A stretch of 64,000 nucleotides of DNA from Microbulbifer agarilyticus. GTDB lineage: Bacteria > Pseudomonadota > Gammaproteobacteria > Pseudomonadales > Cellvibrionaceae. Where the stretch lies: NCBI RefSeq assembly GCF_001999945.1, contig NZ_CP019650.1, positions 1,984,001 through 2,048,000 of the forward strand, written 5' to 3'. Below, piece by piece: positions 35,863-45,334 of this stretch. Each line of letters opens with the position of its first letter. Position 1 is the first letter of the stretch. A program made the position numbers and the translations under genes. Below the pieces are notes generated by a model that was not told where the DNA came from, did no database searches, and saw only the letters and a list, made by a program, of their open reading frames with translations.

Positions 35863-37833
35863 ATGATGAGCGTGTTTCACCAACGGCTAGTTGCTGTCGC
35901 CTTGGGTTTTTTACTGTCTTTTTCGGTGCTGGCTCAGTCGATGCAGGAGAGGGTGACGCTTTCTCTCGACAATGCCGATATTCGTGACCTGATCAACTGG
36001 GCGGCGGACTTTACCGGCAAGAACATCATTGTTCACCAAAACGTAAAAGGTAAGGTCACGGTCGTTGCCGGTGACCCCATGACGCACCAGCAGGCATTTG
36101 ACGTATTTATGTCAGTGCTGCAGGTAAATGGCTTCAGCCTGATCGAGCAGGGCGATGCCTGGAAGGTGGTACCGGATTCCCTGGCCAAGCAGCAAGCCAT
36201 TCCCGTTGTCGACGAGGACAGCCGCGCACCCGGTGAAGCATTGGTCGTGCGCACCGTGCGGGTAGAGAACATTTCCGCGGCACAGCTGATCGCGATGTTG
36301 CGCCCGTTGATTCCGCAAACCGGCCATCTCGCGGCCTATGCCGACACCAATACTCTGATCGTCGCGGATCGCGCGGCCAACATCGAGCAAATTGTACGTC
36401 TGATTCGCCAGTTGGATCGCGCCGGAGCGATCGACATTGAACTGGTTCCCCTAGAGTTCGCGTCTGCCAAAGAAGTAAAGCAGGTGATGACCGAGTTACT
36501 GCAGGGCGGCGGCAAGCAGGCGGGTAACGATATCCAGCCTCTGCGAATCGCCGTCGACGAGCGCTCCAACAGTATCTTGCTAACCGGTGACCCGGTAACG
36601 CGTAGCCAGCTCAAAAAAGTGATTTATCGCCTGGACCAGCCGCTCTCGGGAGATGGCAACACCGCGGTGGTGTATGTGCAATACGCCAGCGCCGCGGAGT
36701 TGAAGCCAATTCTTGAGGGTATGAGCGGCAGTATCCAGAAAACCGAAAAAGACCAACAGATCGCCAATGTTGAGGTCAGTATTCAGGTCAATGAAGAGTT
36801 GAATGCACTGATTCTCACCGCGCCGCCCTCGCTGCTGGAGACCATGCGGGGCGTGATCGCCAAGCTGGACGTGCGCCGGGCACAGGTATTGATCGAAGCG
36901 ATTATCGTCGAGGTGACAGAGGGCACCGATAACGAACTGGGCATCAAGTGGATCGCGAGCGATGAAGGCAATGTATTTGCCGGCTTCGAAAATGATGTGG
37001 CGATCGGTGACCCGGATGATCCCGATAACATCATCGTGGACGGTGTACCGATTAATCCGCGGTCCCTGGACCCGCTGAATCTGGTGCGCAGTGGTTTTAA
37101 CCTCGGTTTCCTGAGTGGTACCGATGTGCGCGTCGCGCTGAATGCGTTGGCGTCCTCAAATAACGCCAACATCTTGTCGACGCCGACTGTGATGGCACTC
37201 GACAACGAAGAGGCGGAAATCCTGGTCGGCCAGAACGTACCGTTTGTGACCGGGCAGCAGTTGCGGGAAGGCAGTGGCACCGATCCATTTAACACCGTTT
37301 CCCGTGAAGACGTGGGTACCGAGCTGAAGGTCATCCCGCGGGTGAATAACAACAACTCGGTCACCCTGGAAATCGAACAGAAGGTCGAGAACGTATTACC
37401 TGTGACCGGTCCGGCAGTCGACTTGGTGACTAGCAAGCGCGAAATCCGCACCAAGGTGTTGATTGACGATGGTGCCATTTTGGTACTTGGCGGTCTGATC
37501 GAAGACAAGGTCACCGAGATCAATCAAAAAGTCCCTCTGCTGGGCGATATCCCGGGCATCGGGCGCCTGTTCCGCAACTCCGCTAAGGAAGTCAACAAGA
37601 CGAATCTGATGGTGTTTATCCGCCCGAAGATTCTCAGCAACCAGATTGCGGGCTACGAGGAGACACGTCGTCGCTACCGCGACATGCAGGAGAAACAGCT
37701 TTACCTGCGCGACCGCACCAGCCGCATTTGGGATTGGAACCGCGGCGACGTTTTGCCCGATTTGCTGCCGCCTGCGGCGGCCACTGAAGAGATTCAAGAA
37801 GAGTTTCCTCTGGAGCCCGAGGACACCAAGTGA
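35863..37833 (+). CDS. gspD: Type II secretion outer-membrane secretin GspD
   Basis: 656 aa with a signal peptide (about 1-24). N0 domain (DNADIRDLINWAADFTGKNI), three N1-N3 ring-building repeats (LIAMLRPLIPQTGHLAAYADTNTLIV-type segments), then the C-terminal secretin domain with VPFVTGQQL and the signature VPLLGDIPGIGRLFR near residues 560-575. It forms the outer-membrane channel. A short acidic tail replaces a clear S-domain for a pilotin, and no pilotin gene is seen nearby. The stop overlaps the gspE start (TGATG). Confidence 0.96.
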   Translation: MMSVFHQRLVAVALGFLLSFSVLAQSMQERVTLSLDNADIRDLINWAADFTGKNIIVHQNVKGKVTVVAGDPMTHQQAFDVFMSVLQVNGFSLIEQGDAWKVVPDSLAKQQAIPVVDEDSRAPGEALVVRTVRVENISAAQLIAMLRPLIPQTGHLAAYADTNTLIVADRAANIEQIVRLIRQLDRAGAIDIELVPLEFASAKEVKQVMTELLQGGGKQAGNDIQPLRIAVDERSNSILLTGDPVTRSQLKKVIYRLDQPLSGDGNTAVVYVQYASAAELKPILEGMSGSIQKTEKDQQIANVEVSIQVNEELNALILTAPPSLLETMRGVIAKLDVRRAQVLIEAIIVEVTEGTDNELGIKWIASDEGNVFAGFENDVAIGDPDDPDNIIVDGVPINPRSLDPLNLVRSGFNLGFLSGTDVRVALNALASSNNANILSTPTVMALDNEEAEILVGQNVPFVTGQQLREGSGTDPFNTVSREDVGTELKVIPRVNNNNSVTLEIEQKVENVLPVTGPAVDLVTSKREIRTKVLIDDGAILVLGGLIEDKVTEINQKVPLLGDIPGIGRLFRNSAKEVNKTNLMVFIRPKILSNQIAGYEETRRRYRDMQEKQLYLRDRTSRIWDWNRGDVLPDLLPPAAATEEIQEEFPLEPEDTK

Positions 37834-39311
37834 TGACGGAGCTCGCCCTGAAGCGCCTGCCATACGCTTTTGCCAAGCGGCATCAGGTATTGCTGGCCGA
37901 GGTAGAAGGTGCGCCGGTGTGTCAGTACGTTGCGCCTTTGAATCCGTCTGTTCTGGCGGAGGTACAGCGCCTGTGCGAAGCACCCTTGGGTGTGGCTTCG
38001 GTCGATCTCGACACCTTTCAGCAATCTTTGCAGCGCGAGTACGAAAACCGGGAAGGGGGCAACCTCTCCGATGTCGAGAGCCTGGGTGAAGATCTCGATC
38101 TGGCTGCGGTCGCTGACTCAGTGCCCGAGACCGAGGACCTGCTGGAGCAGGAAGACGATGCACCGATCGTTAAGCTGATTAACGCGATTTTTGCCGAGTC
38201 CCTGAAGCAGGGCGCCTCGGATATTCATATTGAAACCTTCGAAAAGCGCCTCGTGGTACGTTTCCGTGTGGACGGTGTATTGCGCGAAGTGCTGCAGCCC
38301 CGTCGCGCCCTGGCGCCATTACTGGTGTCGCGTATCAAGGTCATGGCGAAGCTCGATATCGCCGAGAAACGTATCCCGCAGGATGGTCGTATCTCACTGT
38401 TGATGGGCGGCCGAGAAGTGGATGTGCGGGTTTCCACCATGCCGTCTTCTGCCGGCGAACGCGTGGTAATGCGACTGCTGGACAAGCAGGCGGGCAAGAT
38501 GGATATGCGCCACCTGGGTATGGCGGAGCGCGATCTCAAGGTCATTACCGAGCTGCTAAGCCGTCCCCACGGCATTCTACTGGTTACCGGCCCTACGGGC
38601 TCCGGTAAAACCACCACGCTGTATGCGGGCCTTGCCAGCATCAACCACCGCGAAAAGAACATTCTCACCGTAGAAGATCCGGTGGAATACAACCTTGAAG
38701 GCGTTGGTCAGACCCAGGTCAATACCAAGGCCGATATGACCTTTGCGCGCGGTCTGCGCGCCATTCTCCGTCAGGACCCAGATGTGGTGATGGTGGGGGA
38801 GATTCGTGACCTGGAGACCATGCAGATCGCCATTCAGGCGAGTTTGACCGGTCACCTCGTACTTTCCACGCTGCACACTAATACCGCCCTTGGCGCCGTG
38901 ACCCGTCTTGTGGACATGGGTATCGAGCCGTTCCTGCTGTCTTCCAGTCTGATTGGAGTGCTTGCCCAGCGTCTGGTAAGGGTACTCTGCCCGGATTGCC
39001 GCCAGCCACATGAAGCGGATGCGTTTGAGTGCTCGGCGCTCGGTCTGGAAGAGGGCGCCAGCGCAACTATCTACGCACCCGGTGGGTGTGAGAAGTGTAA
39101 CCACAGTGGCTATCTCGGACGTGTCGGTATCTACGAACTGGTGCCGGTCAACGAGAAGCTCCGCCAGATGATTCACGATCGGGATTCCGAAAGTGCACTG
39201 GTGCAGGAAGCGCGCACGCTCGGTCCGAGCATTCGCGATGACGGTATGGCCAAGGTGCTGGCTGGGGTAACTTCACTGGAAGAAGTGCTGCGAGTAACCC
39301 AGGAGTCCTGA
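37833..39311 (+). CDS. gspE: Type II secretion ATPase GspE
   Basis: 492 aa from the ATG overlapping the gspD stop; a GTG codon directly precedes it. Cytoplasmic hexameric ATPase that drives pseudopilus assembly. Walker A is GPTGSGKTTTLY near residue 253, the Asp and His boxes and Walker B follow (AILRQDPDVVMVGEIRD), and a C-terminal zinc tetracysteine motif is seen as CPDC and CEKC (LCPDCRQ, GGCEKCNHSGYLGRVGIYE). The N-terminal domain binds GspL. Confidence 0.97.
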   Translation: MTELALKRLPYAFAKRHQVLLAEVEGAPVCQYVAPLNPSVLAEVQRLCEAPLGVASVDLDTFQQSLQREYENREGGNLSDVESLGEDLDLAAVADSVPETEDLLEQEDDAPIVKLINAIFAESLKQGASDIHIETFEKRLVVRFRVDGVLREVLQPRRALAPLLVSRIKVMAKLDIAEKRIPQDGRISLLMGGREVDVRVSTMPSSAGERVVMRLLDKQAGKMDMRHLGMAERDLKVITELLSRPHGILLVTGPTGSGKTTTLYAGLASINHREKNILTVEDPVEYNLEGVGQTQVNTKADMTFARGLRAILRQDPDVVMVGEIRDLETMQIAIQASLTGHLVLSTLHTNTALGAVTRLVDMGIEPFLLSSSLIGVLAQRLVRVLCPDCRQPHEADAFECSALGLEEGASATIYAPGGCEKCNHSGYLGRVGIYELVPVNEKLRQMIHDRDSESALVQEARTLGPSIRDDGMAKVLAGVTSLEEVLRVTQES

Positions 39312-39312
39312 T

Positions 39313-40533
39313 ATGGGTGCATTCGAGTACACAGCGCTGAACAGTGGTGGCCGCAAGAATCGCGGCACGCTGGAGGCCGACAGCGCCAAAGCGGCACGTC
39401 AGCAACTGCGCGCTAAAGGGCTGATTCCTTTGGAAGTGGCGGCAGCTTCTGGTGAGGCGGCCGGGCAAGCGGCGGGGAGCCTGTTTGGCGGTAGCCCCGG
39501 TCTGGGCATCAAGCCGCTGGCTCTGCTTACCCGTCAAATTGCAACGCTGTTGCGCGCCGGTATTCCCCTCGAAGAAACCCTCAGTGCCATTGCCAACCAG
39601 ACTCGCAACCAGAAGGTGCGGCGCATTGTGTTGGCGATTCGGGCAAAAGTGCTCGAAGGTCACAGTCTGGCTCAGGCGCTGGGGAGCTTCCCAAGAGCAT
39701 TTCCCAAACTCTACCGCGCGACCGTTGAGGCCGGCGAACACTCCGGGCACCTGGACGGGGTGCTGGAACGGCTGGCGGACTACACCGAGAGCCAGCAGCA
39801 GTTCCGGCAGAAGGTGCAGCTGGCACTGATCTATCCCATCGTGCTGGTGGTGATCTGTATCTTGGTGGTGACTGGGCTCATGGTTTACGTTGTGCCCGAC
39901 GTGATTGAGGTCTTTACCGGTACCGGGCAGACTCTCCCCATGGCGACGCGTATTCTGGTCTCCATCAGCGATTTTATTTCCGCCTGGGGCTGGATGATCC
40001 CTCCGGCGATCATCTTGATGGTAGTTGGCTGGCTGCTACTGCTGCGTCGGCCCGGTTTCCGCTACCGCTACCATCACCGCCTACTGGAAATGCCGGTTAT
40101 CGGTTGGCTGGCACGTGGTGGGCAGAGCGCACGCTACGTGGGTACGCTCGCCATCCTGACCGGCAGCAGCGTACCGCTGGTGCAGGCCATGGGTATTGCC
40201 AGCGGTGTAATGGGTAATGACTATTTGAAAGAGCGCCTGCTCATCGCGCAGAAATTTGTGCGAGAGGGCGGCAGCCTGAGAAAAGCATTGGAAGACGTGG
40301 AATACTTCCCGCCAATGATGACTTACATGATTGCCAGTGGTGAATCCTCTGGCACACTGGACCAAATGCTGGTGCGTGCGGCTGAAAACCAGGAGCGCGA
40401 CCTGCAGGGAGCGGTGACGGCATTCGTCAGTCTGTTTGAGCCGATCATGCTGCTGTTAATGGCGGGTATTGTTCTGTTTATCGTGATGGCCATCATGATG
40501 CCGATCATGAGCATGAACCAATTAGTAGTGTGA
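39313..40533 (+). CDS. gspF: Type II secretion inner-membrane platform protein GspF
   Basis: 406 aa polytopic protein with two homologous GspF domains (about 70-195 and 273-395) and three membrane helices (about 170-192, 220-240, 375-400). Typical sequence: GSFPRAFPKLYRATVEAGE and its second-copy counterpart YFPPMMTYMIASGESSGTLD. AGGAG precedes the ATG. Scaffold for GspE and pseudopilus assembly. Confidence 0.96.
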   Translation: MGAFEYTALNSGGRKNRGTLEADSAKAARQQLRAKGLIPLEVAAASGEAAGQAAGSLFGGSPGLGIKPLALLTRQIATLLRAGIPLEETLSAIANQTRNQKVRRIVLAIRAKVLEGHSLAQALGSFPRAFPKLYRATVEAGEHSGHLDGVLERLADYTESQQQFRQKVQLALIYPIVLVVICILVVTGLMVYVVPDVIEVFTGTGQTLPMATRILVSISDFISAWGWMIPPAIILMVVGWLLLLRRPGFRYRYHHRLLEMPVIGWLARGGQSARYVGTLAILTGSSVPLVQAMGIASGVMGNDYLKERLLIAQKFVREGGSLRKALEDVEYFPPMMTYMIASGESSGTLDQMLVRAAENQERDLQGAVTAFVSLFEPIMLLLMAGIVLFIVMAIMMPIMSMNQLVV

Positions 40534-40585
40534 CCTGTCCTTGTTTGAGGGTGGGTGTTTAAGATTTGTAAACGCGAGGTGAGAA

Positions 40586-41014
40586 ATGAGCAATTTGCGT
40601 AAACAGAAGGGTTTTACCCTGATCGAGATCATGGTGGTGATCGTGATTCTCGGTGTTCTCGGCGCTTTGGTAGTACCGAACATCATGGGGCGTACCGGTG
40701 AGGCGCGCATCAAAGCGGCGACTGTGGATTTGAGAGCGATCTCAACCGCACTGGATATGTACCGTATGGACAACTTTGTATACCCAAGCTCCGATCAGGG
40801 CCTGGGCGCATTGGTGAGCAAGCCGTCCGGTTTCCCAGAGGCGAAAAATTGGGTTGAGCCTTACCTGAAGAAGGCACCCAAGGATCCATGGGGTAACGAG
40901 TACCAATACATCAGCCCCGGAAGCGCCGGTGCCTATGATCTGTTTAGTCTCGGTGCGGACGGTAAGCCCGGCGGTGAGGGCGAATCTGCGGATCTTTTCG
41001 CAGCTGAGCTCTAA
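40586..41014 (+). CDS. gspG: Major pseudopilin GspG
   Basis: 142 aa, full family length. Prepilin peptidase site KG^FTLIEIMVVIVILGVLG after a short charged leader, with Glu5 of the mature protein. The C-terminal part has the GspG signature YPSSDQGLGALV, PWGNEYQYISPG and DLFSLGADGKPGG, including Asp residues of the calcium site. Forms the shaft of the pseudopilus. Gap of about 50 bp after gspF. Confidence 0.97.
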   Translation: MSNLRKQKGFTLIEIMVVIVILGVLGALVVPNIMGRTGEARIKAATVDLRAISTALDMYRMDNFVYPSSDQGLGALVSKPSGFPEAKNWVEPYLKKAPKDPWGNEYQYISPGSAGAYDLFSLGADGKPGGEGESADLFAAEL

Positions 41015-41034
41015 TTTCAGGATTTATTTCTAAC

Positions 41035-41634
41035 ATGCGCGTCCCGGCCCGCCATCAGCGGGGGTTTACCCTGATTGAATTGCTGGTGGTGATTGTCATC
41101 ATCGCTTCGCTTGCTGGCATGGCGACGCTCTCGCTGCGCAATACAGATACTCGCAATTGGACCGGTGAGGTTCAACGGCTGGCCAATCTGTTACAGCTGG
41201 TGGCCGATCGCGCACTGATCGATAAAGCTCACTACGGTGTGGTATTTGAAGAGTCGAGTTACCAGGTGGTGCGTTACGACTCTTCGGCGCTCAAATGGCT
41301 GGAAGTGGATTTCTCCGCAACCCCCGGCTCCGCCAATGCCAGCCGTTTCATGGCTCACGAACTCCCGCCCAATATGCGTCTTGAAGTTCTGTCGCAAACG
41401 GAATTACCCGATGCCGATGGGCAGACAACCAGCTTTTCCCCAAACTCCTCAAGCTCGAAGAAGCAGGACGATGAAGAGATAGCCCCGCAGTTCGCCGCGC
41501 TTTCGAGTGGTGAAGTGTTGCCGGTGGAATTGGCGTTTCTGCTGATGCGCAACGGCGATGTCGGTCGCGGCGCGATTATTTCCTACAGCAGCCTGTATGG
41601 CATGGAGCTGGAGTGGCAGGCCGATGACTACTAG
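41035..41634 (+). CDS. gspH: Minor pseudopilin GspH
   Basis: 199 aa, somewhat longer than usual. Prepilin site RG^FTLIELLVVIVIIASLAG. The variable part carries a Ser-rich, charged insert (SFSPNSSSSKKQDDEE) near residues 130-147. C-terminal VELAFLLMRNGDVGRGAIISY resembles the GspH terminal strand. Overlaps gspI by 11 bp. Confidence 0.9.
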   Translation: MRVPARHQRGFTLIELLVVIVIIASLAGMATLSLRNTDTRNWTGEVQRLANLLQLVADRALIDKAHYGVVFEESSYQVVRYDSSALKWLEVDFSATPGSANASRFMAHELPPNMRLEVLSQTELPDADGQTTSFSPNSSSSKKQDDEEIAPQFAALSSGEVLPVELAFLLMRNGDVGRGAIISYSSLYGMELEWQADDY

Positions 41635-42034
41635 TCGTACTGGCGGTGCCGCCCGTTCTTTGTCGCCTACGTCACCCGTGTCGAGAGCCCGTGGCTTCAC
41701 ACTGGTCGAGGTGCTGGTGGCGCTGGTGATTTTCGGTGTGATTGCAGCGAGTGTGTTGAAGACGCTTCAGGACAGTGTGCGCCAGCAGGCCGCTCTGGAA
41801 GAGCGCCTGACCGCGAATATTGTGGCGCAGCAGGTGCTGGCAGAAATTCGCCTGCGTACGGATTGGCCGCCCCTGGGTAAAGAGACCGAAACGGTCTTGC
41901 TGGGGGATCGTGAGTGGGAAGTCTCGGCAGAGGTGAAATCCACCAAAGAGCCGCGTATGCGCCACATCATTGTGCAGGTAGGCTGGCCGGAGAAACCGCC
42001 GATTCTCACCGTCGACTCCTGGGTAGCGGAGTAA
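41624..42034 (+). CDS. gspI: Minor pseudopilin GspI
   Basis: 136 aa from the ATG at 41624 that overlaps the gspH stop. The leader is unusually long (about 23 residues) before RG^FTLVEVLVALVIFGVIAAS. NIVAQQVLAEIRL and VGWPEKP-type segments support GspI. It nucleates the pseudopilus tip with GspJ and GspK. Confidence 0.92.
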   Translation: MTTSRTGGAARSLSPTSPVSRARGFTLVEVLVALVIFGVIAASVLKTLQDSVRQQAALEERLTANIVAQQVLAEIRLRTDWPPLGKETETVLLGDREWEVSAEVKSTKEPRMRHIIVQVGWPEKPPILTVDSWVAE

Positions 42035-42041
42035 TCGGCCG

Positions 42042-42920
42042 ATGAAATCCTCGCGACTTTGTCCTGACTCGCCGTCACGCTTCCGCCCGCGTAACCCACA
42101 GCGTGCTCCTCGTCGCGCCGGTGGTTTTACGTTGATCGAAGTAATGGTGGTGCTGGTCATCGTGTCGATTATTGGTATCGGCTCTTATTCACTACTAGAA
42201 ACCTTCTTTACCACTGATCGCGTGCTAAATGCTCGCGCAGACGAGATGCGCCAATTGTCTATGGCGATGTATCGCCTGGATGACGACCTGCGTCAGTTTA
42301 CGCCGCGCCCGGTAAAGAATGGCTACAGCGGCTATGAGCCGGCCTTCAAAGGCGTGACCAACGAATTCGAATTTACGCGCCTGGGCGCGGCAAATCTTAC
42401 CGGTGACCCTCGCGGTAACCTCCAGCGCCTGCACTATGGCATCGGTTATCCGGATGAGGACGATGACCGTTTCGACTCCCTGGAGGATGATGACACGGTG
42501 TTGTTGTTGCGCAGCCGCTGGCGCGTATTGGACCGCGGGCCCGACTCCGAGGCCGTTGTCGAGCCGGTGCTCGACGACATCGTAGAGCTCAATGTGCGTT
42601 ACTTCGACCGCGATACCCGCGTCTGGTTGTCCCAGTGGCCGCCAGTTTCTTCCGCCACCACACCTGGCGCGGTTGACCTGCGCTTGCCCCAGGCGGTTGA
42701 GGTCACGCTGGTAACCCGCACTGGCGGTGAAATGCGTCGATTGTTTTCTCTGCCTGAATTCAACGCGTCCAGCGCTGCATCTGGTGCCAGCTCGGGCGGT
42801 GCTTCCGGCGGCGGATCAAACGGCGGTGACCAGAGTAGTGGCGGCAGTAATGGCGGCGCCGGCGGTAATTCTGGTGGCACCGACGGCAATGCAGGCGGCG
42901 AAGGAGGGGAGCGTCAGTGA
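42042..42920 (+). CDS. gspJ: Minor pseudopilin GspJ with Gly/Ser-rich tail
   Basis: 292 aa; typical GspJ is about 200. A 28-residue basic leader precedes GG^FTLIEVMVVLVIVSIIGIG. The conserved body (YRLDDDLRQFTPRP, FEFTRLGAANLTGDPRGNLQR, LLLRSRWRVLDRGPDSEAV) ends near residue 240. About 50 residues of almost pure Gly, Ser, Asn and Asp follow, a low-complexity tail of unknown role. It overlaps gspK by 4 bp (GTGA). Confidence 0.92.
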   Translation: MKSSRLCPDSPSRFRPRNPQRAPRRAGGFTLIEVMVVLVIVSIIGIGSYSLLETFFTTDRVLNARADEMRQLSMAMYRLDDDLRQFTPRPVKNGYSGYEPAFKGVTNEFEFTRLGAANLTGDPRGNLQRLHYGIGYPDEDDDRFDSLEDDDTVLLLRSRWRVLDRGPDSEAVVEPVLDDIVELNVRYFDRDTRVWLSQWPPVSSATTPGAVDLRLPQAVEVTLVTRTGGEMRRLFSLPEFNASSAASGASSGGASGGGSNGGDQSSGGSNGGAGGNSGGTDGNAGGEGGERQ

Positions 42921-43984
42921 AGTTGATGTCCCTGTCCCGACAGAAAGGCGTGGCACTGATTACCGTACTGCTGGTGATGGTTATCGCCATTGCCGCCATC
43001 ACACATGCCGTAACTCGCAATCGCTTGGCGATATCGCGCACCAGCGCCATTTTGGCAAACACCCAGCTTGCCGAGTTTGTACATGGGGCCGAGGCGTGGG
43101 CGATTATCACGCTGGAAAAAGACTTTATTGAGGATCAGGCCGCGTCCGAGTCCAGTGATAACCTGATGGAACTCTGGGCTCAGAAGCAGGTTGAGTTCAA
43201 CCCGGATAATGGAAAAATTCGTATTTTAATCAAAGACTTACAGTCTTGTTTTAATGTGAATAATCTGACAGCTCCGCGCTCTGGTGGCGGATCTAGCTCT
43301 GGAGCGGGCAGAGGAGGATCTTCCAGTGGCTCGTCTAGCGGTGCTTCTGGTAGCTCGGGTGGCAGTTCAGGTGGCAGTTCAGGTGGTACTGGGGCGCACC
43401 AGGTGCTGCAGCGTATGGTGCGCAATCTGGGTGGGCAGCCAGATGTCGCGCTGGCCATCGAAGATTGGCTCGATGCCGGCGACACCCCGTTGGCATCCGG
43501 CTCAGAGGATAACGGCTACCTGGGGCTGGAACTCGCCTATCGGACCCCGGATACCTTGATCACCGATCCTTCAGAGCTCCGCGCGGTGCAGGGGATGGAG
43601 GCGGAAACCTGGAGTCTGTTGCGTCCGGAGCTCTGTGCGTTACCCGAAGCGGGTACCAGCGTAAATGTGAATACCGCATCGGCCGAGTTGCTGAACGCTA
43701 TGTACCCGTCGGCGAACATTGCCGGTCTGATCTCTCAGCGTGAATCTGGTGTGGTATTTAGTCAGATGGCTGATCTCACCGCTTTTGATATCACCGGCTC
43801 AGGCGAACTGGACTTTAGTACGAGTTACTATGTCGCACATATTGCCGTGCAGTTGGGGTTGGAACACCGCCAGTATTGGGAATCGGTATTGAAACTCGAC
43901 AACACGACGGGAAAAATACAAGTAATCCAGCGCCAGCGGCGCGAGTTTTCCGGCCAGTTTTTGCAGGAATTATTGGGGGTCTAA
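42917..43984 (+). CDS. gspK: Minor pseudopilin GspK with Gly/Ser-rich insert
   Basis: 355 aa from a GTG coupled to the gspJ stop. Prepilin-like KG^VALITVLLVMVIAIAA, without Glu5, which is normal for GspK. Body segments AEAWAIITLEKD, SCFNVNNL and the helical domain with SVNVNTASAELLNAMYP (helix-hairpin-helix-like) match GspK. Between them lies about 40 residues of Gly and Ser (about 118-158) inserted after the FNVNNLTAP segment. It caps the pseudopilus tip. Confidence 0.93.
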   Translation: MKLMSLSRQKGVALITVLLVMVIAIAAITHAVTRNRLAISRTSAILANTQLAEFVHGAEAWAIITLEKDFIEDQAASESSDNLMELWAQKQVEFNPDNGKIRILIKDLQSCFNVNNLTAPRSGGGSSSGAGRGGSSSGSSSGASGSSGGSSGGSSGGTGAHQVLQRMVRNLGGQPDVALAIEDWLDAGDTPLASGSEDNGYLGLELAYRTPDTLITDPSELRAVQGMEAETWSLLRPELCALPEAGTSVNVNTASAELLNAMYPSANIAGLISQRESGVVFSQMADLTAFDITGSGELDFSTSYYVAHIAVQLGLEHRQYWESVLKLDNTTGKIQVIQRQRREFSGQFLQELLGV

Positions 43985-45307
43985 GTGAGCCATGAAGTGA
44001 AACTATTGCGGTTGCGCGAGACCGGCGACAGTGCGGTAGCACTGGACTGCTGGCGGGAGGCGCAATGGCAGTCGGTGGCCATCGATGAAGATTTCGCGCA
44101 GGCCTTCGGTGGCGCGGATCAATTGCCCCCTGTAGCAGCTACGGATGCCGATGCAGTGCCCGCTGAGTCAGGTGTTGAGCTTGCATTCGAGGCAGGCGAG
44201 CGCGCGGTCCTTTTGCTCCCAGGCTCCTGGGTGTGGAATGGGCTGGAAACCGTACCCCGTGCGGCTCGCCGTCAAAGCCAGGCGGTGGGTTATATGGTGG
44301 AAGAGCAGCTGGCAGAAGATGTTGAAGATCTCCATTTTACCTGCGAGGCGGTGAACGGCGATTTGTGTAGTGTCATGGCTGTGGGGAGCCTGAAGCTGGC
44401 GACGCTCAAGGCGCAGATCGAGCGACTCGGTTGGCCGGTCACTGCTGCGATTCCCGAATATCGATTGCTGGCGAGCCTTGAGCAGGGCTCTGGTGTCTGG
44501 CTGGAGCCGTCATGGGCGCATTTCTGGGATGCACGTGGCCGCGGGCTTTCCGTGCAGCGTCCACTGGCCGGCGTAGTGGCCGAGAGTCTCTTGGAGGTGA
44601 CGGACGCATCCGAACAGGCGCCGGAAGAGGGCGGCGATGAAGTCGCTTCGGTCGCGCCAGAGGGGCGTGCCACTTTATCCCTACTGGGTGATGCCACTGA
44701 ATTGGAACTCGCAACCCTGCAACAGCTTGGCGAGGTTCAGGTGCTGGAAAAAGCGCCGGAAGCGCTATTCCTCGAACACCTAAAGCCGTCGGTACCGGGG
44801 AATCTACTGAGTGGAGCCTATCAGGTAACGTTGCAGTCGGATGAAGGGCCCTGGTGGAAAAAGCCCGCCATTGCAGTGGTCGCCTGCTTCGTCCTGCAGC
44901 TGACATTTTTCATAGGTGCTGGCATTTATTACAAGGTGCAGGCAAGTAATGCGGATAAGCAGGCCCGTGCGTTGTTCGGCGAGATCTTCCCGGGGGATTC
45001 GGCCAGTGCAGATCTGCGCCGCCAGATCACTGGTTACCTCAATCAGGCTTCGGGCGGTGGTGGCGAATTTGCCGGTCAGCTCGAACAATTGAGCGGTGTC
45101 TGGGGCAGTGGTAATAGCGGCGGCTTGAAGCTGCAATCGCTGCGCTTTGACGGCGGGCGAGGAGAGCTGGTGCTGCAACTGCGTGCCGCCAATCTGGGCC
45201 AGCTGGATAGCGCGGTGAATAAGCTGGGGCAAGGCCAGTACCGCGCCGAGTTGTTGGCAGCGAATGAGCTCGAAAATGGTGTTTCCGGCCGTATACGTTT
45301 GCGCTAA
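43985..45307 (+). CDS. gspL: Type II secretion inner-membrane protein GspL
   Basis: 440 aa from a GTG directly after the gspK stop. The N-terminal cytoplasmic actin-like domain contains PGSWVWNGLETVPRAARRQS and QAVGYMVEEQLAEDVEDLHF, both typical of GspL. One membrane helix lies near residues 298-318 (AIAVVACFVLQLTFFIGAGIYY), followed by a ferredoxin-like periplasmic domain (LKLQSLRFDGGRGELVLQLR). It recruits GspE to the membrane and pairs with GspM. Confidence 0.93.
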   Translation: MSHEVKLLRLRETGDSAVALDCWREAQWQSVAIDEDFAQAFGGADQLPPVAATDADAVPAESGVELAFEAGERAVLLLPGSWVWNGLETVPRAARRQSQAVGYMVEEQLAEDVEDLHFTCEAVNGDLCSVMAVGSLKLATLKAQIERLGWPVTAAIPEYRLLASLEQGSGVWLEPSWAHFWDARGRGLSVQRPLAGVVAESLLEVTDASEQAPEEGGDEVASVAPEGRATLSLLGDATELELATLQQLGEVQVLEKAPEALFLEHLKPSVPGNLLSGAYQVTLQSDEGPWWKKPAIAVVACFVLQLTFFIGAGIYYKVQASNADKQARALFGEIFPGDSASADLRRQITGYLNQASGGGGEFAGQLEQLSGVWGSGNSGGLKLQSLRFDGGRGELVLQLRAANLGQLDSAVNKLGQGQYRAELLAANELENGVSGRIRLR

Positions 45308-45334
45308 TTGCGCAACAGCAAAGAAAGATTTCTT

